The notes: generated from the letters alone by a model not told the origin. A stretch of 64,000 nt of DNA from Aldrovandia affinis (GCA_029706075.1 JAINUG010000138.1:2666001-2730000), one strand, 5' to 3'; positions 1 through 11,099 are shown, counted from the stretch's first letter. A program made the numbers and translations.

Positions 1-838
1 TCTTTACTTAAGAAGAGTTCAATTACTCTGTTGTACAGGTTATCTGTGTGTTTCAGTTCCAACAAGTCCTTTTCTATCGCCATGGAGGCTAATGCTAAAA
101 GTCGAGTCTGTCCAGTCGTATTTCTGTCCAGCAATACAATTTGCAGTGCTCTTCGGAGGCTGTGAGCCAAGGTACCGCTCGTAGTTACTGAATTGAAAGT
201 GACGGACAAACCCTTTCCCTGGCTGGGACAGGTTTGCTAGTGTCGGAGTTGGCTGACCTTTTCTCACGATGTCCAGCTTTTCTTGAAAAGTCTGTCTTGA
301 AAATGGCATTGTAAGTATATCTGCAACCAAATCAATTTCTTCTCTGTCAGCCATTGTGGGTTGAAAAAACAGCTATTAAATCTACACAAATATATTTTAG
401 CTTGTGCAGATCGCTACAGATGCAGTTTGCTAGCTATGACGAGTACGCTCTCTGACCATCCAATCAAATGACGTGAAAATGCAGACTTTATCGTAGGCCT
501 GCTAGATGGCCCCGGTGTCGCCAACTCGAAATCTGATTGGTTAAAGCAACAGTTTCATTGCCATTTATTTTAAGCTACAGGCACAGGCACTGTTGATTCT
601 GAAGGCCTCAAGGCAGATTTCTTTGACCCTGGCAACACATGACGGCTGAAATATGATTGGATAAAAGCTCTAACATAAACATACACTACTGGAAGCAGCG
701 CAACCAAGAGAAAAGCTATGAAATGAAGAGAATAGGCTATTGGGAATAATTTAATACATATTCATGGAAAAAATATATTAAAACGTAAGTGTTTAGGCCA
801 GCAGAGAAGGCCTTGCTGGCCCTGACGGCCCATCACTG
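1..838 (-). mobile_element. hAT transposon (ZMYM1-like), deletion derivative, runs off the window
   Basis: The right end carries the inverted terminus read on the minus strand as CAGTGATGGGCCGTCAGGG, followed by a GGCC-rich stretch. The same terminus opens the copy at 33660. About 480 bp of non-coding 5' sequence precedes a transposase start at 354. Near position 110 the N-terminal coding part is joined directly to the C-terminal coding part, so most of the transposase is missing. The left terminus lies outside the window. The outer flank at 839-846 (gttttaac) would be one half of an 8-bp target duplication. The family call rests on the protein and on the shared termini of the two copies. Confidence 0.8.
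40..354 (-). pseudogene. N-terminal fragment of ZMYM1-like hAT transposase
   Basis: This is a 104-codon frame starting MADREEIDLVADIL. Its first 70 or so residues match the conserved start of the fish hAT transposases usually annotated as zinc finger MYM-type protein 1-like, including the FSRQTFQEKLDIV and GKGFVRHFQ stretches. After about residue 80 the frame is no longer homologous. The overlapping frame from about 110 down to 1 instead encodes the family's C-terminal end (IEKDLLELKHTDN region), so the open frame is a product of an internal deletion. The zinc-binding TTF region, the catalytic core and most of the dimerisation region are absent. It cannot encode a working transposase. Confidence 0.8.
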
Positions 839-1489
839 GTTTTAACCCATATTCTCCTAATGCATTATTCTGTATAAACACAGTGTGTGCCTGGCCACAT
901 AACACACTCATTCACACTCAGCCAACCTTCATTCTAACACTTCCCTCTTATTGGAAATGATAAGTGAAACAATAGGAAAATTATGTATCATTGGAAAGAG
1001 TATGAAATTATCTTTATTTTGATGTATAAACTGATGTGTTATGCCCAATGACAAAACAGTTGCAATTGAAAAACAAAATATACAAATTATGAAAATGAGA
1101 AAATATGTATTTGTACATAATTTATAATAATAATTTGTGGAGATGTATGGTATGTCATGTCAATTAAATGTTTTAATACACAAAATATGTGTGTAAATTA
1201 TGTACAGACAAATTATTACAATCTACATTTACATGTAACCATTTTGAAATTTGACGTGAAGTTATATTTCATTGAAATGAGTTCGTATCATTCTATGTAA
1301 TGTCACAAGTTCATCTCATTATTCATTTTGTTATTAGTTTAAATTTTTTGCTTGCCTTTTGTTTGTCTGTTGGGATCATCATTAGCAAACGTCTGGTAAT
1401 GGAAGTGGCCAAAACATGGATCAGGACACATACTAACTTCACATACCGAACAAATGAACATTTGTTCTAAATGATGGGCTTTCATTTCG
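839..1489. other. AT-rich stretch without a recognised feature
   Basis: I see no coding potential or known repeat here. A pentamer TATTC at 866-870 recurs at 1739-1743, directly after the LTR fragment. It could be a target duplication for an LTR beginning at 871, but the sequence there does not resemble the start of the related LTRs. Confidence 0.4.
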
Positions 1490-1738
1490 TTTGGTTTATT
1501 TTAGTTTGTTATTTTAGTTAATTGTTTTTGCCTGAAAGATTCACACTGAGTAGTGTGAAGACTTTGTGCTTTGTGTTTATTTTATTTATCCTGCTCTCCC
1601 GCTGTTTCTCTCTCCTGCGTCTGGTAGCAAGACGGAAATAAAGATCCGGTCCGGAGACTGGCAAACCCCACTCCTCTGCCAGTTCTTACCATCGGCTGCT
1701 CTGCTCACATCCGGGGATTTGTTATGTGGCGTGTGACA
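1490..1738 (+). mobile_element. LTR fragment (same family as 15520-16326 and 29976-30947)
   Basis: The segment is homologous to the 3' part of the two better-defined LTRs. Shared parts are the gtttattttagtttg region, an AATAAAG polyadenylation-type signal near 1638, the ccggtccggagac region, and the end GGCGTGTGACA at 1738. It reads in plus orientation. The 5' limit is unclear, and no internal retroviral sequence follows, so it is a truncated or solo LTR. Confidence 0.65.
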
Positions 1739-1744
1739 TATTCC

Positions 1745-4130
1745 AGACTACTACTACACTTTTCCTGACATTTCCAATTGTGAGAAGGAATGTTTTTTCA
1801 GGAATGGCAAAAGTGAAAAATCTACTTTTGGTGGATTTACAATGGACCAGAGTGGCTCTTTACCATGTCAATAATAGCTATTGAGTCCAAACTGTTGCAA
1901 GAATGTTGTAGAATTGTAGACACCAGAAATAAATCTTGGAGGAAGGCTGTTGTTTAAGAGGTAAGATAATTGGTTCACATATTTTATCTTATTCTGTTTT
2001 TATTCTGAGCTTGGAATTGGACTGAGCTCGGTTGAGTGAAGGTACAATCGGGGGAGAGATGTCGGGTGGCATCAACTGGGCCAGCAGCGTACCGACTGTG
2101 ATAGTGTTGTAGAGTTTGGAAGACGAAGATAATGAGTATAAGTAGATACTTATTTTTTACAACCACTTTGACTTACTGCAAGCAATTATGTGCAATCATT
2201 CTGTGTTAAACGATGCGGTGCTGATATTGATATATTCCTCTAACTTTAATAGTAATGAATAATAATAGTAATAATCGAATGATGGTGACAGTAATATCAA
2301 TAATAATGATGGTAGTGATAATGATGATTGTGGCGTGATGTTACTGGGCCAGCTGTGAATTTTGCGACTTGGTAGAATTGTGGCTGCTACATAGCAGATT
2401 ATGGAAAATTTGAATGTGCAGATAGGTGGAAGGAAGGGCAAGGACAAAGGGCATTTTCATGACCAAGGCAATTTTGTCTAGGTCTAGGTGTCAACATTTT
2501 TTTATTAGAGAAATAAAAAAATATCATATACAAAATACACAAAGACAACAGGATACAATCAAAATAATACAACAGTCTTGGGGATTTAACATTCAAGTAA
2601 GACATAAAATGACACAGACACAAGTTTTTACAGCTTTGGGGTGATTCAATTTTTTCAAATTGTTAGTGCGTTGTTTTGAGAGTCCTCGCAATGAGGAGCG
2701 AGGAGTGCATCTTCTCAGGTAAGGCACGAACAAGCTAGGTAATTATCATTTAATATCAATTAAATGTAGCTAGTGATATATTGACTGTAGTTAGCTGTTA
2801 GAAAATTGGTCAGCATGTTAACCCTACAGCTAAAATGAGCTAACATTAGCTAGCTAGCTAACCCCTTAGCTAGATAACATTAGCTAGATAGTATAGCTAG
2901 CCAAAGACTCAACAAGCTAGCTAACTAACTACCAGAATTTGTCCTCTAGTTTTGTTATTAGTTATAACAATGTTTGACGCTGGCCACTGCGAACATGTTT
3001 TGTATTACAAGTTTTCTAGAAATACTGTATATATTTTTATATTTATATTTAAAAATCTAGATATTGGATAAAGCCAGACAGTTTTTATTCCATTTTTACA
3101 ACATATTAGAGACAAAAGTATTTACAGTACAGATTTTAGATACATCCTTTTTTCGTTTTATGAATCAGAAAATACTATGTACAGGTATTAAAAATGTGCT
3201 TTTTGCATGTTTTTAAGAACAAAATGTATAAAAAATCTGGAAATTATCAACTTAAGAACAACTCCTTTTGTAATAACCTTCCGAATAGTGGTAAGAATGA
3301 ATGCAGAACGTTTTTTGTATGTAAGTGACCTAGCAGTTGAGATTTCTAGTTCAGAATATTGAAAAAAACTCAAGGCTGTGAAAGATAGATATTGTGAATT
3401 TGTATATTAACTGACTAGTAATCACTGTTTATAATAAAAATAACCCATTTAGCAAACATAACCCATTAAATCACATCCCCCAATTCCCTATTACACTACT
3501 GAATACATCTATACTGTATACATACTTGTTGGATTATATTAAGTACAACTAAGAAGCACTAATTGCACACTTTATTATTCTGTGTCATGGAACTGGGAGT
3601 TCATTACAAATATACATACACTTAATAGCAGTGTTGTGGAGTAGCTTAGGTTTCAGTGTAACTCAGTTGCCTTTTATAAGTAATAATAATAATAATACAT
3701 TTTTAATAAAATAATTTAATACACAATTATTTAAAAAGCTTCCCAACACTGGTAGATTGTTTTACATTGCCTGACACTTTCTACCTTTTAATCTCTTTGC
3801 TACTATACCCATTACACTCCTGTGTCTCTGACATTTTTTCAGGTGGAGTGATGGAATAGCTAACATTTTGCTAATCTTGCTTAGGGCAGCATGTCTCAGT
3901 CCTAACTCACCTGCTAACAGGACCATTCTGATGTTAACATAAAATGCTACATCACTCCTGCATGACTCCTGGAGATGTGATTATGGGAACAGGCTTTTAT
4001 TGTACCCATTCTCTGGGCCGTTTGCATTCGCTACATTCTAACATGACCATGACAAAACCAAGCGTTTTGGGGTTTCTATATTTATATATGTAGACTGATT
4101 CCCATGCAATTTTGGCATAGCACTTCATCC
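1745..4130. other. Non-coding, AT-rich; short degenerate trinucleotide and AGCT-rich patches
   Basis: Between 2240 and 2340 there is a degenerate AAT/GAT-type simple sequence. Between 2820 and 2935 there is a cluster of TTAGCTAGCTAG motifs, common in fish intergenic DNA. Several 60-85 codon frames occur but have low-complexity or hydrophobic random composition and no recognisable domain. Confidence 0.5.
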
Positions 4131-5068
4131 AGCAGTTCATTCAAACGTGACACATGCATTATAAGTCACAGTTGTGTGGCTGGTCATCTGGAGGTTCCCC
4201 CATTTTGCGCCTTGAGGCACTGATAGCTGGTGACTTTCTGGCAGACTCATCGTCAGGTTTAGGATGACAGTTACTTTTCCTGTTAGATTTTCTTCTTCTG
4301 GCAGTAGATAACTGATCACGTCTCTTTTGAGTGTTTGGGCCGTTATTCCAATTTTTGTTTCTCGGTCTCTCAGTTTCGCGGAACACTAATGCGAAAGTAA
4401 TGAATACATTACGTGATGCGTTTTAGCGAAGTACATCGTCAGAAATGGCCTTAAAGTTTCATTAGCCAATGAGATTTCTGAAAGTAGCATTTCTGAAAGT
4501 TAATTCACCAACTGTCATGACTACAAGAAAGATGACCATATATTGATTTGCTTAGTCTATGGTTTTTTAGAACATACCTCGCTCAAAAATGCTAACATTT
4601 GCTAAAGTTAGGATACATTTGTGGATGTAAGTAGAACAAATATAGTATGCAGTTTGTCCATTTTTATGATGTCAGTTGCTACGGACGGCTGTTCTGGCAA
4701 GAGGATCTCTCTCCCTACAGCTGCCTGATTCCCTTAATTGAAGCCATGATGATACTTGTGTTATGTGTATGAAGTTGTTTTGCAAGAGCTGGATTTTGGG
4801 GCAGCCTTTTGTTTAAAGGTATTGGACTGAGCTTTCTTTTGCTTTGCTATTTCTGTACTGTCCTTTTGAGCACCTTTGGTAGGTAGGTCAAGCACAGAGT
4901 AGATTAATTAGACTGCGGAAGATCAACCATTTTCTTTTGCACCAGGAGAGAGGGTAGATTTATTTTCTTTTGAGTGCTAGGGTTTAGGCAGTCTGATTTG
5001 TTTCTGGTTTTGATTCTGCTATTTGTGCATGTCATAAATGTGTAAATAAGCTTGTGTGTATTTTATCC
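4131..5068. other. Unassigned stretch with two overlapping short minus-strand frames
   Basis: Minus-strand frames at 4137-4319 and 4159-4386 overlap. The longer one is rich in Arg, Lys, Asn and Ser and could be a piece of a basic transposon protein, but I recognise no family. The rest shows nothing that I can identify. Confidence 0.3.
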
Positions 5069-5071
5069 TTA

Positions 5072-6069
5072 TAGTGGAGTGGCTTAGTGAAATTACCGTT
5101 ACGGAGCAGATAAAAGCATACAATTTGGCATGAGGCTTCCTTAGGACCCACTGAAGGATTTTAGAATAGGAGCCCACCAAAATATTTTAAGATCTCCATA
5201 CAGAGCACAATATTCTCTTGATCGCTACTGGTTAATATGGTGAAAAGAAATTCCCTATACCCAAAAAATGGAACTAATAGATATCACCATGAAACTTATC
5301 CAGTTGATTACTGATATTAAGACAATTATTTTTTGTATTACAAGTTTACTGAAATTGTATGTTTAAATATACATTATCTACTGGAACCAAAAGATGACAC
5401 AGCTTGCCCTGATGTGACATACAAAGCTTTGTGTGGTGGCCAGCTGAACTCTTCAATCTTCGATGTCAAAAGGGCAAACAGCTTAAAGGGCAAACCTTAT
5501 CCATTGGGTCATGAAGAAAATCCATCCAATTCACTGGTAGCTTTGTCTGGCCGGACACTTTCCTGCGAACACCTTGTCCTCTCTTTTTGCGGGTAGACTC
5601 CTTCAAACTACCTGGGATGTAGGTGTCCCATACAACATCCAAGCGCTTGGTATCCTGCAGCTGCTTCTGCAGGTAAGGGATGAAAACATAATCCGCATAC
5701 TTATCAAAAGTGCTCACTCTGACAGTAGGCAGACAGTGAACAATATAACTGCTCCATCCAGGATTTTGCCGTCATAGATTGAGGGTGGTTCTGATTGCCC
5801 AGGCTGCTCAACACATTGGAGTAGGTCAGGTCAAGTTGAAAGACTCTGCTCATGGTGCTGGAAGTTCTTCATAAGACAAAAAAATCGATCTTTTTTTCAT
5901 AGCTGTTAATCAAGAGAAAATTGTGCTCTGTATGGACAAATTCAAAATTTCTGCTGGGCTCCTATTCTAAAATCCTGTAGTGGGTCCTTGGGAAGCTTCA
6001 TGCCAAATTTGACGCTTTTATCCGCCCGATAACGGTAATGTTGAAAAAAAACAGTAAGCCACTCCACTA
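5072..6069 (-). mobile_element. 998-bp element with ~150-bp inverted ends and TTA target duplication
   Basis: The left arm from 5072 starts TAGTGGAGTGGCTTA. The right arm, read backwards from 6069, starts identically. Both continue through similar blocks: ccgttanc, ggataaaagc, atttggcatga, ggacccact, ggattttagaataggagccc, and ccatacagagcacaat. The element is flanked by TTA at 5069-5071 and 6070-6072. A 3-bp TTA duplication is typical of PIF/Harbinger, but the protein inside is not a Harbinger transposase I know, so the superfamily is left open. The middle contains a decayed reading frame. Confidence 0.75.
5466..5717 (-). pseudogene. Fragment of an uncharacterised repeat-encoded protein
   Basis: The 83-codon frame contains FDKYADYVFIPYLQKQLQ, VVWDTYIPGSLKEST and KKRGQGVRRKVSGQTKLP. 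I remember these blocks as recurring in many copies of an uncharacterised protein in fish and some invertebrate genomes, where a longer product continues with acidic and aspartate-rich motifs. Those later motifs are missing here. The fragment lies inside a TIR element, which supports a transposon origin. Function is unknown and no catalytic residues can be named. The plus-strand frames over the same bases are shadows. Confidence 0.6.
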
Positions 6070-6393
6070 TTATGACTGGTTGTATTTGTTGTTTTGTCCT
6101 TGTCGTGGAAATTAAAACTCAGTAGGATCAGAGAGAATTTCTTTAAACAGTCTTCAGTCATCCCTTCTCCGTAAACAGTACACCGTTACGGAATGCTCTA
6201 CCATCTGAAAAACAACAGGGTCAACAGGGGTTACTGCAAAAGTGAGTTAGTGGCTTAACAGAGTCAGATATGCAATCATTAATCATCAAGATCTCCCCAT
6301 CCAACTGGACGGACACGCACATGTACACACACATATACATAAATGCGCACACTCACTCAGTCCTATTTACACTGGTATGCATACCCTAATTTC

Positions 6394-6590
6394 TAGGGCT
6401 GTCCCCCGACTAAAACAAATCTTGGTCGACCAACAGTTGTCCGTTTTTTCCGATTGGTCGAAACTTTTTTTTTCCTATATGATTATAATTTTTTATTTTT
6501 CCCTGTAACTGCTCGACCGAAACAAATCTTGGTCGACCAACAGCCCATCGACCAAACAATCGACCAGTTGACTAAATGGGGTCAGCCCTA
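6394..6590. mobile_element. hAT-type MITE, 197 bp
   Basis: The termini TAGGGCTGTCCCC and GGGTCAGCCCTA are inverted repeats. The inside is rich in GGTCGACCAA motifs, a common teleost hAT MITE pattern. The flanks ctaatttc (6386-6393) and ctcatttc (6591-6598) form an 8-bp target duplication with one mismatch, which fits hAT. Confidence 0.8.
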
Positions 6591-6598
6591 CTCATTTC

Positions 6599-6950
6599 CA
6601 AGATTTATTTGACCTTGGAGTCACTTGTTTTATATATATATATATATAATTATTATTATTATTACAGTTTTCCCAGGAGTTTCTGACACGACCTAGACCC
6701 AATTCTAATGGGATATAGCCTCCTTTATGAATACCATTATTTACCCTAATTTTCCATTGTAGTAGACATTTTGTATATATTTTTTATTAAATGCCTATGT
6801 TTTCTATCTTTAATCAATAATAAAATTGGGTACATCATATATACTCAATCCAGGATGCTATTACGTAATCCGTCAATTATACCTTCCATCTTAAATCAGC
6901 TTCGAAGTTACTATAATGATGCTTCAAAATATTACTGCTAGCTGAACTTA
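6599..6950. repeat. TA/ATT microsatellite and AT-rich filler inside the ERV leader copy
   Basis: A (TA)n run of about 20 bp near 6633 is followed by (TTA)n to about 6663. The rest is AT-rich with no recognised feature. Confidence 0.5.
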
Positions 6951-7502
6951 ACCATCATTAAACACAGCATGCTTTGTAGATTGAAAGTGATACTCAAGTT
7001 CTGCTTTACCATAGTGTATGTGTTAAAACCGCACTTCCGTCATCATCCATTGTACGCATTTTAAATCACGATGGATGTTACTTTGAGAGTTCACTCGGAG
7101 CACACAGTTAAATCTACTTACGGAAATATGTTTTACTTCAGCGAATATTAGGTTAGCTAGCTACAGGTTAGAGAGAATGATCAATATTGTTTATACCTTT
7201 ACTGATCAGTAGCACAATATTTAATTTTGAATAGGATTACACTTCTGCCATTCGGGTTCACAACGTGCATGCACAGCTTTCAGGACTGCTCCAGGCCGAC
7301 ATTTACCTCAACTGTCCGTGACCCCTCTTCGCTCAATTCCTCCTTTATCATCAAAATACTTTTAAAAGTGACAATGACAAGACATTGCCATAAAAGTTAT
7401 TCTAAGCCCATTTGTAACACCAAATGGAGAGGTAATTGACCCTTCGCTAAACCACACCCCCTTAGTTATTGTTGCTATGTACGTCAAGCTTTCGGAGCCA
7501 GC

Positions 7503-7780
7503 ATGGCGCTCCCACTGTCACTAACTGCACTCCCTGGAGAAATATTGTCCAATTTTTGGAAAATAGAAAAAGCTATTTCATATAGAAGCAGACAGAAGGG
7601 TATACAATATGCATTTGAAGGTTATATTCAAGATATCACACTGACTCAGCAACAAAATGACGTAAAAAAAATTAAGATAGAAGCGAAAGCCTACAGATCA
7701 GAGTAAAACTGAACCACCGCATCACCGGGCGATTGAGACAGAGGACAACGACATTAAGTTACACTGTTCCTGTAAAGCTG
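7503..7780 (+). pseudogene. First-exon relic of a SWIM zinc-finger protein
   Basis: A 67-codon frame begins at 7503 and includes GIQYAFEGYIQDI and IKIEAKAYRSE. A frameshift at about 7704 moves the reading two bases on. The new frame encodes KTEPPHHRAIETE and then LHCSCKAG, the CxC half of a SWIM zinc finger. The sequence then reaches a GGTAGC that could be a splice donor. This arrangement resembles the N-terminal exon of SWIM-type proteins that, in fish and invertebrates, often carry a YqaJ-like nuclease domain and are spread in many copies. The second half of the finger (CxH) and any nuclease domain are not in the window. It is a broken, probably mobile-element-borne exon. Confidence 0.55.
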
Positions 7781-7899
7781 GGTAGCTCTCTATTCACTAT
7801 TACAATCATTAAAAAGCAAAAGCAGTAGGCCTATATAACGTTACATTCAGTAGTAAGTTAGCTAGCATTAGCTAACTAACGTAACATTAGTCGCCTATA

Positions 7900-8240
7900 G
7901 TGTGCTGTAACGACATTACTCTGGTTAGCTCCACAGGTAGCTCCATACCCTGGACCTCTGTAAAGCAAAAAATATCAGCAGTGTGTCAGCCCAGTCTTCC
8001 ACAAGATTTGGGTAGAGCTGGCCGTCTGGCCAAACTAAGTAACCGGGCAAGAAGGGACATGGTCAGGGAGGTGACCAAGAATCCAATGGCCACTCTAAGA
8101 GAGCTTCAGAGTTCCTCTGCAGCGATGGGAGAACCTGGTAGAAGGACAAACATCTCTGCAGCACTCCATCAATCAAAGGCTGTAACATAACAAAATGTGG
8201 AAAAAGTGAAGCGATGTGAATACTTTCCGGATGCACTGTA
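7900..8240 (+). mobile_element. Tc1-like transposon relic (HTH part joined to 3' terminus)
   Basis: The 96-codon frame 7900-8190 contains the Tc1 paired-type helix-turn-helix linker (GRAGRLAKLSNRARRD, VTKNPMATLRELQSS, RRTNISAALHQS). After that the sequence jumps directly to the terminal repeat at about 8176-8240, which reads backwards as CAGTGCATCCGGAAAG with a CACTTTTTCCACATTTTG block. The whole DDE catalytic region is deleted. The upstream part of the frame is not Tc1. Confidence 0.8.
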
Positions 8241-9047
8241 AATGTATTGATACAAAAAAATACCGCTCAGACTAGCTTCCCATTTAAATCACTGTTAGCC
8301 CAATAACCTTTGCTATAGAGGTACATTTAGCGTGCTTAGCAACCCGCAACCATGCTTACACCAAATCTTAATTATGTCCCCAACCCAAACCGGATTGTGC
8401 CCACTTTCCACTCCCCCATTTTCCTCCCCTTGCTGTCCTAGTACTTTAGGGAGACAATAAAGCCTCAAGGGGGGGTCTTATGGCTCTGCTTACAGGAAGA
8501 CAGGGGGTGCCCGGGGAGTGGTTTTATCGTGAGCTCCGATTCGCCTGTCCTCCGCAGCAACACAGTTAAACAATGCAAACAAAACATATGTTTTAAGTAC
8601 GTGTGCGTTGTGACTCACGCATTTAATCGTAGTGATAGTGGACACCTCCTTTCAGGTGTGTTTTAGCTGGCGTTGATGAATGGGTCTTTATCTTCCCCCT
8701 CTTGCAGCAGTAGCAGCAGCAGCAGCAGACTTGACGGATCTGAAGGGGAAGTTCGTCCATCGGATGACATCTCCTGGGTAACCACAAAGAAAAAGACTTG
8801 CTGACAGGTATTTCCCTGCAGCTTTAATACCATCTCTGTAATTGGTTAACTGGTAGCAGGGGTGGGGCATGGTCATGGGCGAATGGGTACCAGCTGGTAT
8901 AGGTTCAATCTATGCAGTGCATTGAAGGACTGGGCAGAGTTTCACACACAGTGTAATGGATCACAGAATTCATTGTGACATTCAATCAGTACTCATACAA
9001 TACTTAATACAACGTATTAATTCACACACTTTGTGTATCATAGCATT
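8241..9047. other. Unassigned; includes a GCA repeat with splice-like borders
   Basis: A short CAG/GCA run lies at 8705-8729. It is preceded by a pyrimidine tract ending in CAG and followed near 8777 by GGGTAACC, which resembles a donor. The frame between them is open (Ala-rich, then DLTDLKGKFVHRM). This may be chance. Near 8448 an AATAAA follows a CT-rich stretch. No known repeat was recognised. Confidence 0.3.
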
Positions 9048-10051
9048 TGTAGGAGAATCTGACCTCAGCCAGGGCCAGTTAGACTGAGGGATCCCACCAC
9101 ACTGGATACTTCTTCAAAAACAAACACAATCTTCAGAGTCTTATGTAATAGGGTTTATTGTATATGATGCGAGATTACATTTACATTTTTACATTTTAAG
9201 CATTTAGCAGATGCTCTTATTCAGAGCGACTTACAAGATGTGCATTAATACATGGTAGGAACAATCATAGTTTGCATAGATTACATACAAGAAACCGGGC
9301 TGGTTCGCAAAGCAGTTTCTAACACTTTCAGCATACATCCTCCTTATATCCTCTTCTTTAACCCCTCCTTTGGTGAGCTTGACGTCATACCACTCCCACC
9401 TGACTCAACCCCTCCCCTGGTTACATTACTTCCTCCCCATGGTTTCCCATTCTGCCTCTTCAGTAGTTTACAGTCATTCACTCTTTAATAAAAAATAAAC
9501 AATCACTTAAGCTAACCTAACTATGCAATATATACAGTATCGATAGCATGTACTGATAATGCTATTTGTTAAATGGCTACAATAGTAGTTCATTAAGATA
9601 CAATGTTAGATAATAACTGTAATGACAGATCATGGCTATGGAGTCATACTGGTAGATCATGAGTGTGTCATAAGTGTGAACCCCTCTTGATTTCCCTTCC
9701 AGAACGGCAATAGAGAATTTGATTGTGATTGTGATTCTGATAACAGTTTGTTACCATTTAGCCCCAATCGTGCATTTCTACATCGCTTGTTTTCGAAAGA
9801 GCGGGGGGGTAAGGGGAGACATATCCTTGGCTTCACAAGGCGGTTTCTCCCTCCCTACCCTTATCTCCATCTGCATCTGTTTACATTTCCCTTCCTGCCA
9901 CTGTTTCTATGTACTTCATTCGTATTTTTGAACCAAATTCCCCACTACATACGTTGTCGCGCTTGTAAGACGGTTTTCCATGTGCTCCGTTTGTTAAACA
10001 TTAAAACATCAACAGGCTGCAGTCACGAAGTCTCTCAATTTCCCTGCCACA
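9048..10051 (-). repeat. 3' LTR of the 9-12.8 kb retrovirus
   Basis: It starts on the minus strand with TGTGGCAGGG immediately after the polypurine tract and ends CTCCTACA at 9048. A TATA-like motif (gaggatataagg) lies near 9345 and an AATAAACCC polyadenylation signal at 9160-9152. The length of about 1,004 bp includes a short inserted teleost repeat at 9176-9240. The outer border is inferred from the TG...CA rule, since no 5' LTR is present for comparison. Confidence 0.6.
9176..9240. repeat. Short teleost interspersed repeat (CATTTAGCAG...GAGCGACTTACA)
   Basis: The segment contains cattttaagcatttagcag, atgctcttattcagagcg and acttacaa. This is a conserved core found in great numbers in teleost genomes, often as the tail of SINE-like repeats. 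Only the core is present. Confidence 0.65.
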
Positions 10052-10063
10052 TTTCCCCCCTTT
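10052..10063 (-). other. Polypurine tract
   Basis: On the minus strand AAAGGGGGGAAA lies directly before the LTR start TGTGG. This is the plus-strand primer site expected at the 3' end of a retroviral genome, and it fixes the LTR border at 10051. Confidence 0.7.
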
Positions 10064-10834
10064 ATGACTCTTTAGTCACACTTAGACATGACATGCCATT
10101 CCTAGTGTCTGTTGTCAGACTCCGTCACTTGATGTTCCTATCCCTACACAGCATCAAACAGAGGGTTACAATTGGATTATTCATAAAAATACAGTTTTCA
10201 ATTCAACAAAAATCATTATGCTAAACAATAGAAACATAATCTCCTACCAGCAAATATAGTCAGCCCATATTGACTCGCTGCTGAGTACTTAAATCAACGG
10301 ACTCCCTAGACAACCTTTCTGTTGCTTCACATGAGCCACTAGTAAACCAATTTGCCCAGCAGCCGTCACTCAGGATGCGCCATGCGACTGTAGTCAGACA
10401 TGAGTAGTAATGCAGAACACTGTTTGGGCACAACGAAGCTCAATGTAGGCTGACCTATAACCTGTAAATATTATCTGCTAAGCATAATGCGTGATTATAG
10501 TGGTAATAGAACCAGACACAGTTTAGCCATATAAGGTTACATAAAATCGTTAAGAGGCCTTGCGTCGAAACCGCTGGACCAGTGGACAGAGGAGAGGTTG
10601 CTCTTCATTCAGCCGTCGCTGGTCGTGGTCTTCTATAGCAGAAGTGTGTGAGATAACTATGTGTGTTTTTTAACTATCTGCCATAGGTAAGGGAGCGTCT
10701 GGCTCCTGTGTGTTAATATCTGCTTTGGTCTTCATGTGCGTGTGTACAGTAGTCAGTATAAATGTTATATTTCTTCAACCCAGGTGCTTTGCACACCGGA
10801 GAGAGTCATCTCATACGATGCGCAGCGATTCGGG
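10064..10834. other. Retroviral 3' region without recognised coding
   Basis: The sequence lies between the 86-codon frame and the polypurine tract of the minus-strand retrovirus. I find no long frame or known motif. It may be 3' untranslated sequence or an old insertion. Confidence 0.4.
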
Positions 10835-11095
10835 TCACTCCTTCTCATTCCGTTCAGCATCTTCCTCATCAGGGATGTAATCTGCATAGGCAGCCCAGAA
10901 CCGGGGATCGTTCACCAGCTGTGCAGCACGGGGATGGTGGCATTCCCAGCCAGCACCTCCTCTCACACCATACTCGCAGAGGGGGTTCCCGAAGGGGCAA
11001 TCAAGTGGTCCACCTTTAGCATTCACAGGCTCTCCATACCGATCTCGATACTCGTTGGGTCCTGTTTGAATGACAGTTACAGTGAAACATCCCAC
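10835..11095 (-). CDS. 86-codon open frame downstream of env
   Basis: The frame starts MGCFTVTV just after the env membrane anchor and ends with an acidic tail (IPDEEDAERNEKE). It lies in a different frame from env and has no stop, although env and gag are both broken. It has Gly, Pro and Cys in the middle (CPFGNPLCEYG) and no membrane segment. It could be an accessory gene of the retrovirus, part of the cytoplasmic tail shifted by an indel, or chance. I do not recognise a family. Confidence 0.35.
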   Translation of the reverse strand: MGCFTVTVIQTGPNEYRDRYGEPVNAKGGPLDCPFGNPLCEYGVRGGAGWECHHPRAAQLVNDPRFWAAYADYIPDEEDAERNEKE

Positions 11096-11099
11096 CCCC

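Larger units (their letters stand above)
6105..7440 (-). mobile_element. Inverted, degraded copy of the ERV leader/LTR end seen at 19.1-19.7 and 21.5 kb
   Basis: Read on the minus strand, 7424-7408 is a primer-binding-site-like TGGTGTTACAAATGGG. About 580 bp of leader follows, matching 19121-19680. The sequence then runs directly into the last ~50 bp of the LTR found at 21531-21577 (ctgatcctactgag, ttaatttccacgaca). An insertion of roughly 700 bp (about 6253-6950), which includes a MITE, splits the leader. No coding sequence is preserved. Confidence 0.65.

Noticed and set aside
871-1738. A complete LTR bounded by TATTC on both sides
   Set aside because: The 5' end does not resemble the start of the other family members, and a 5-base match over 900 bp is weak. 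Only the 3' part was annotated.
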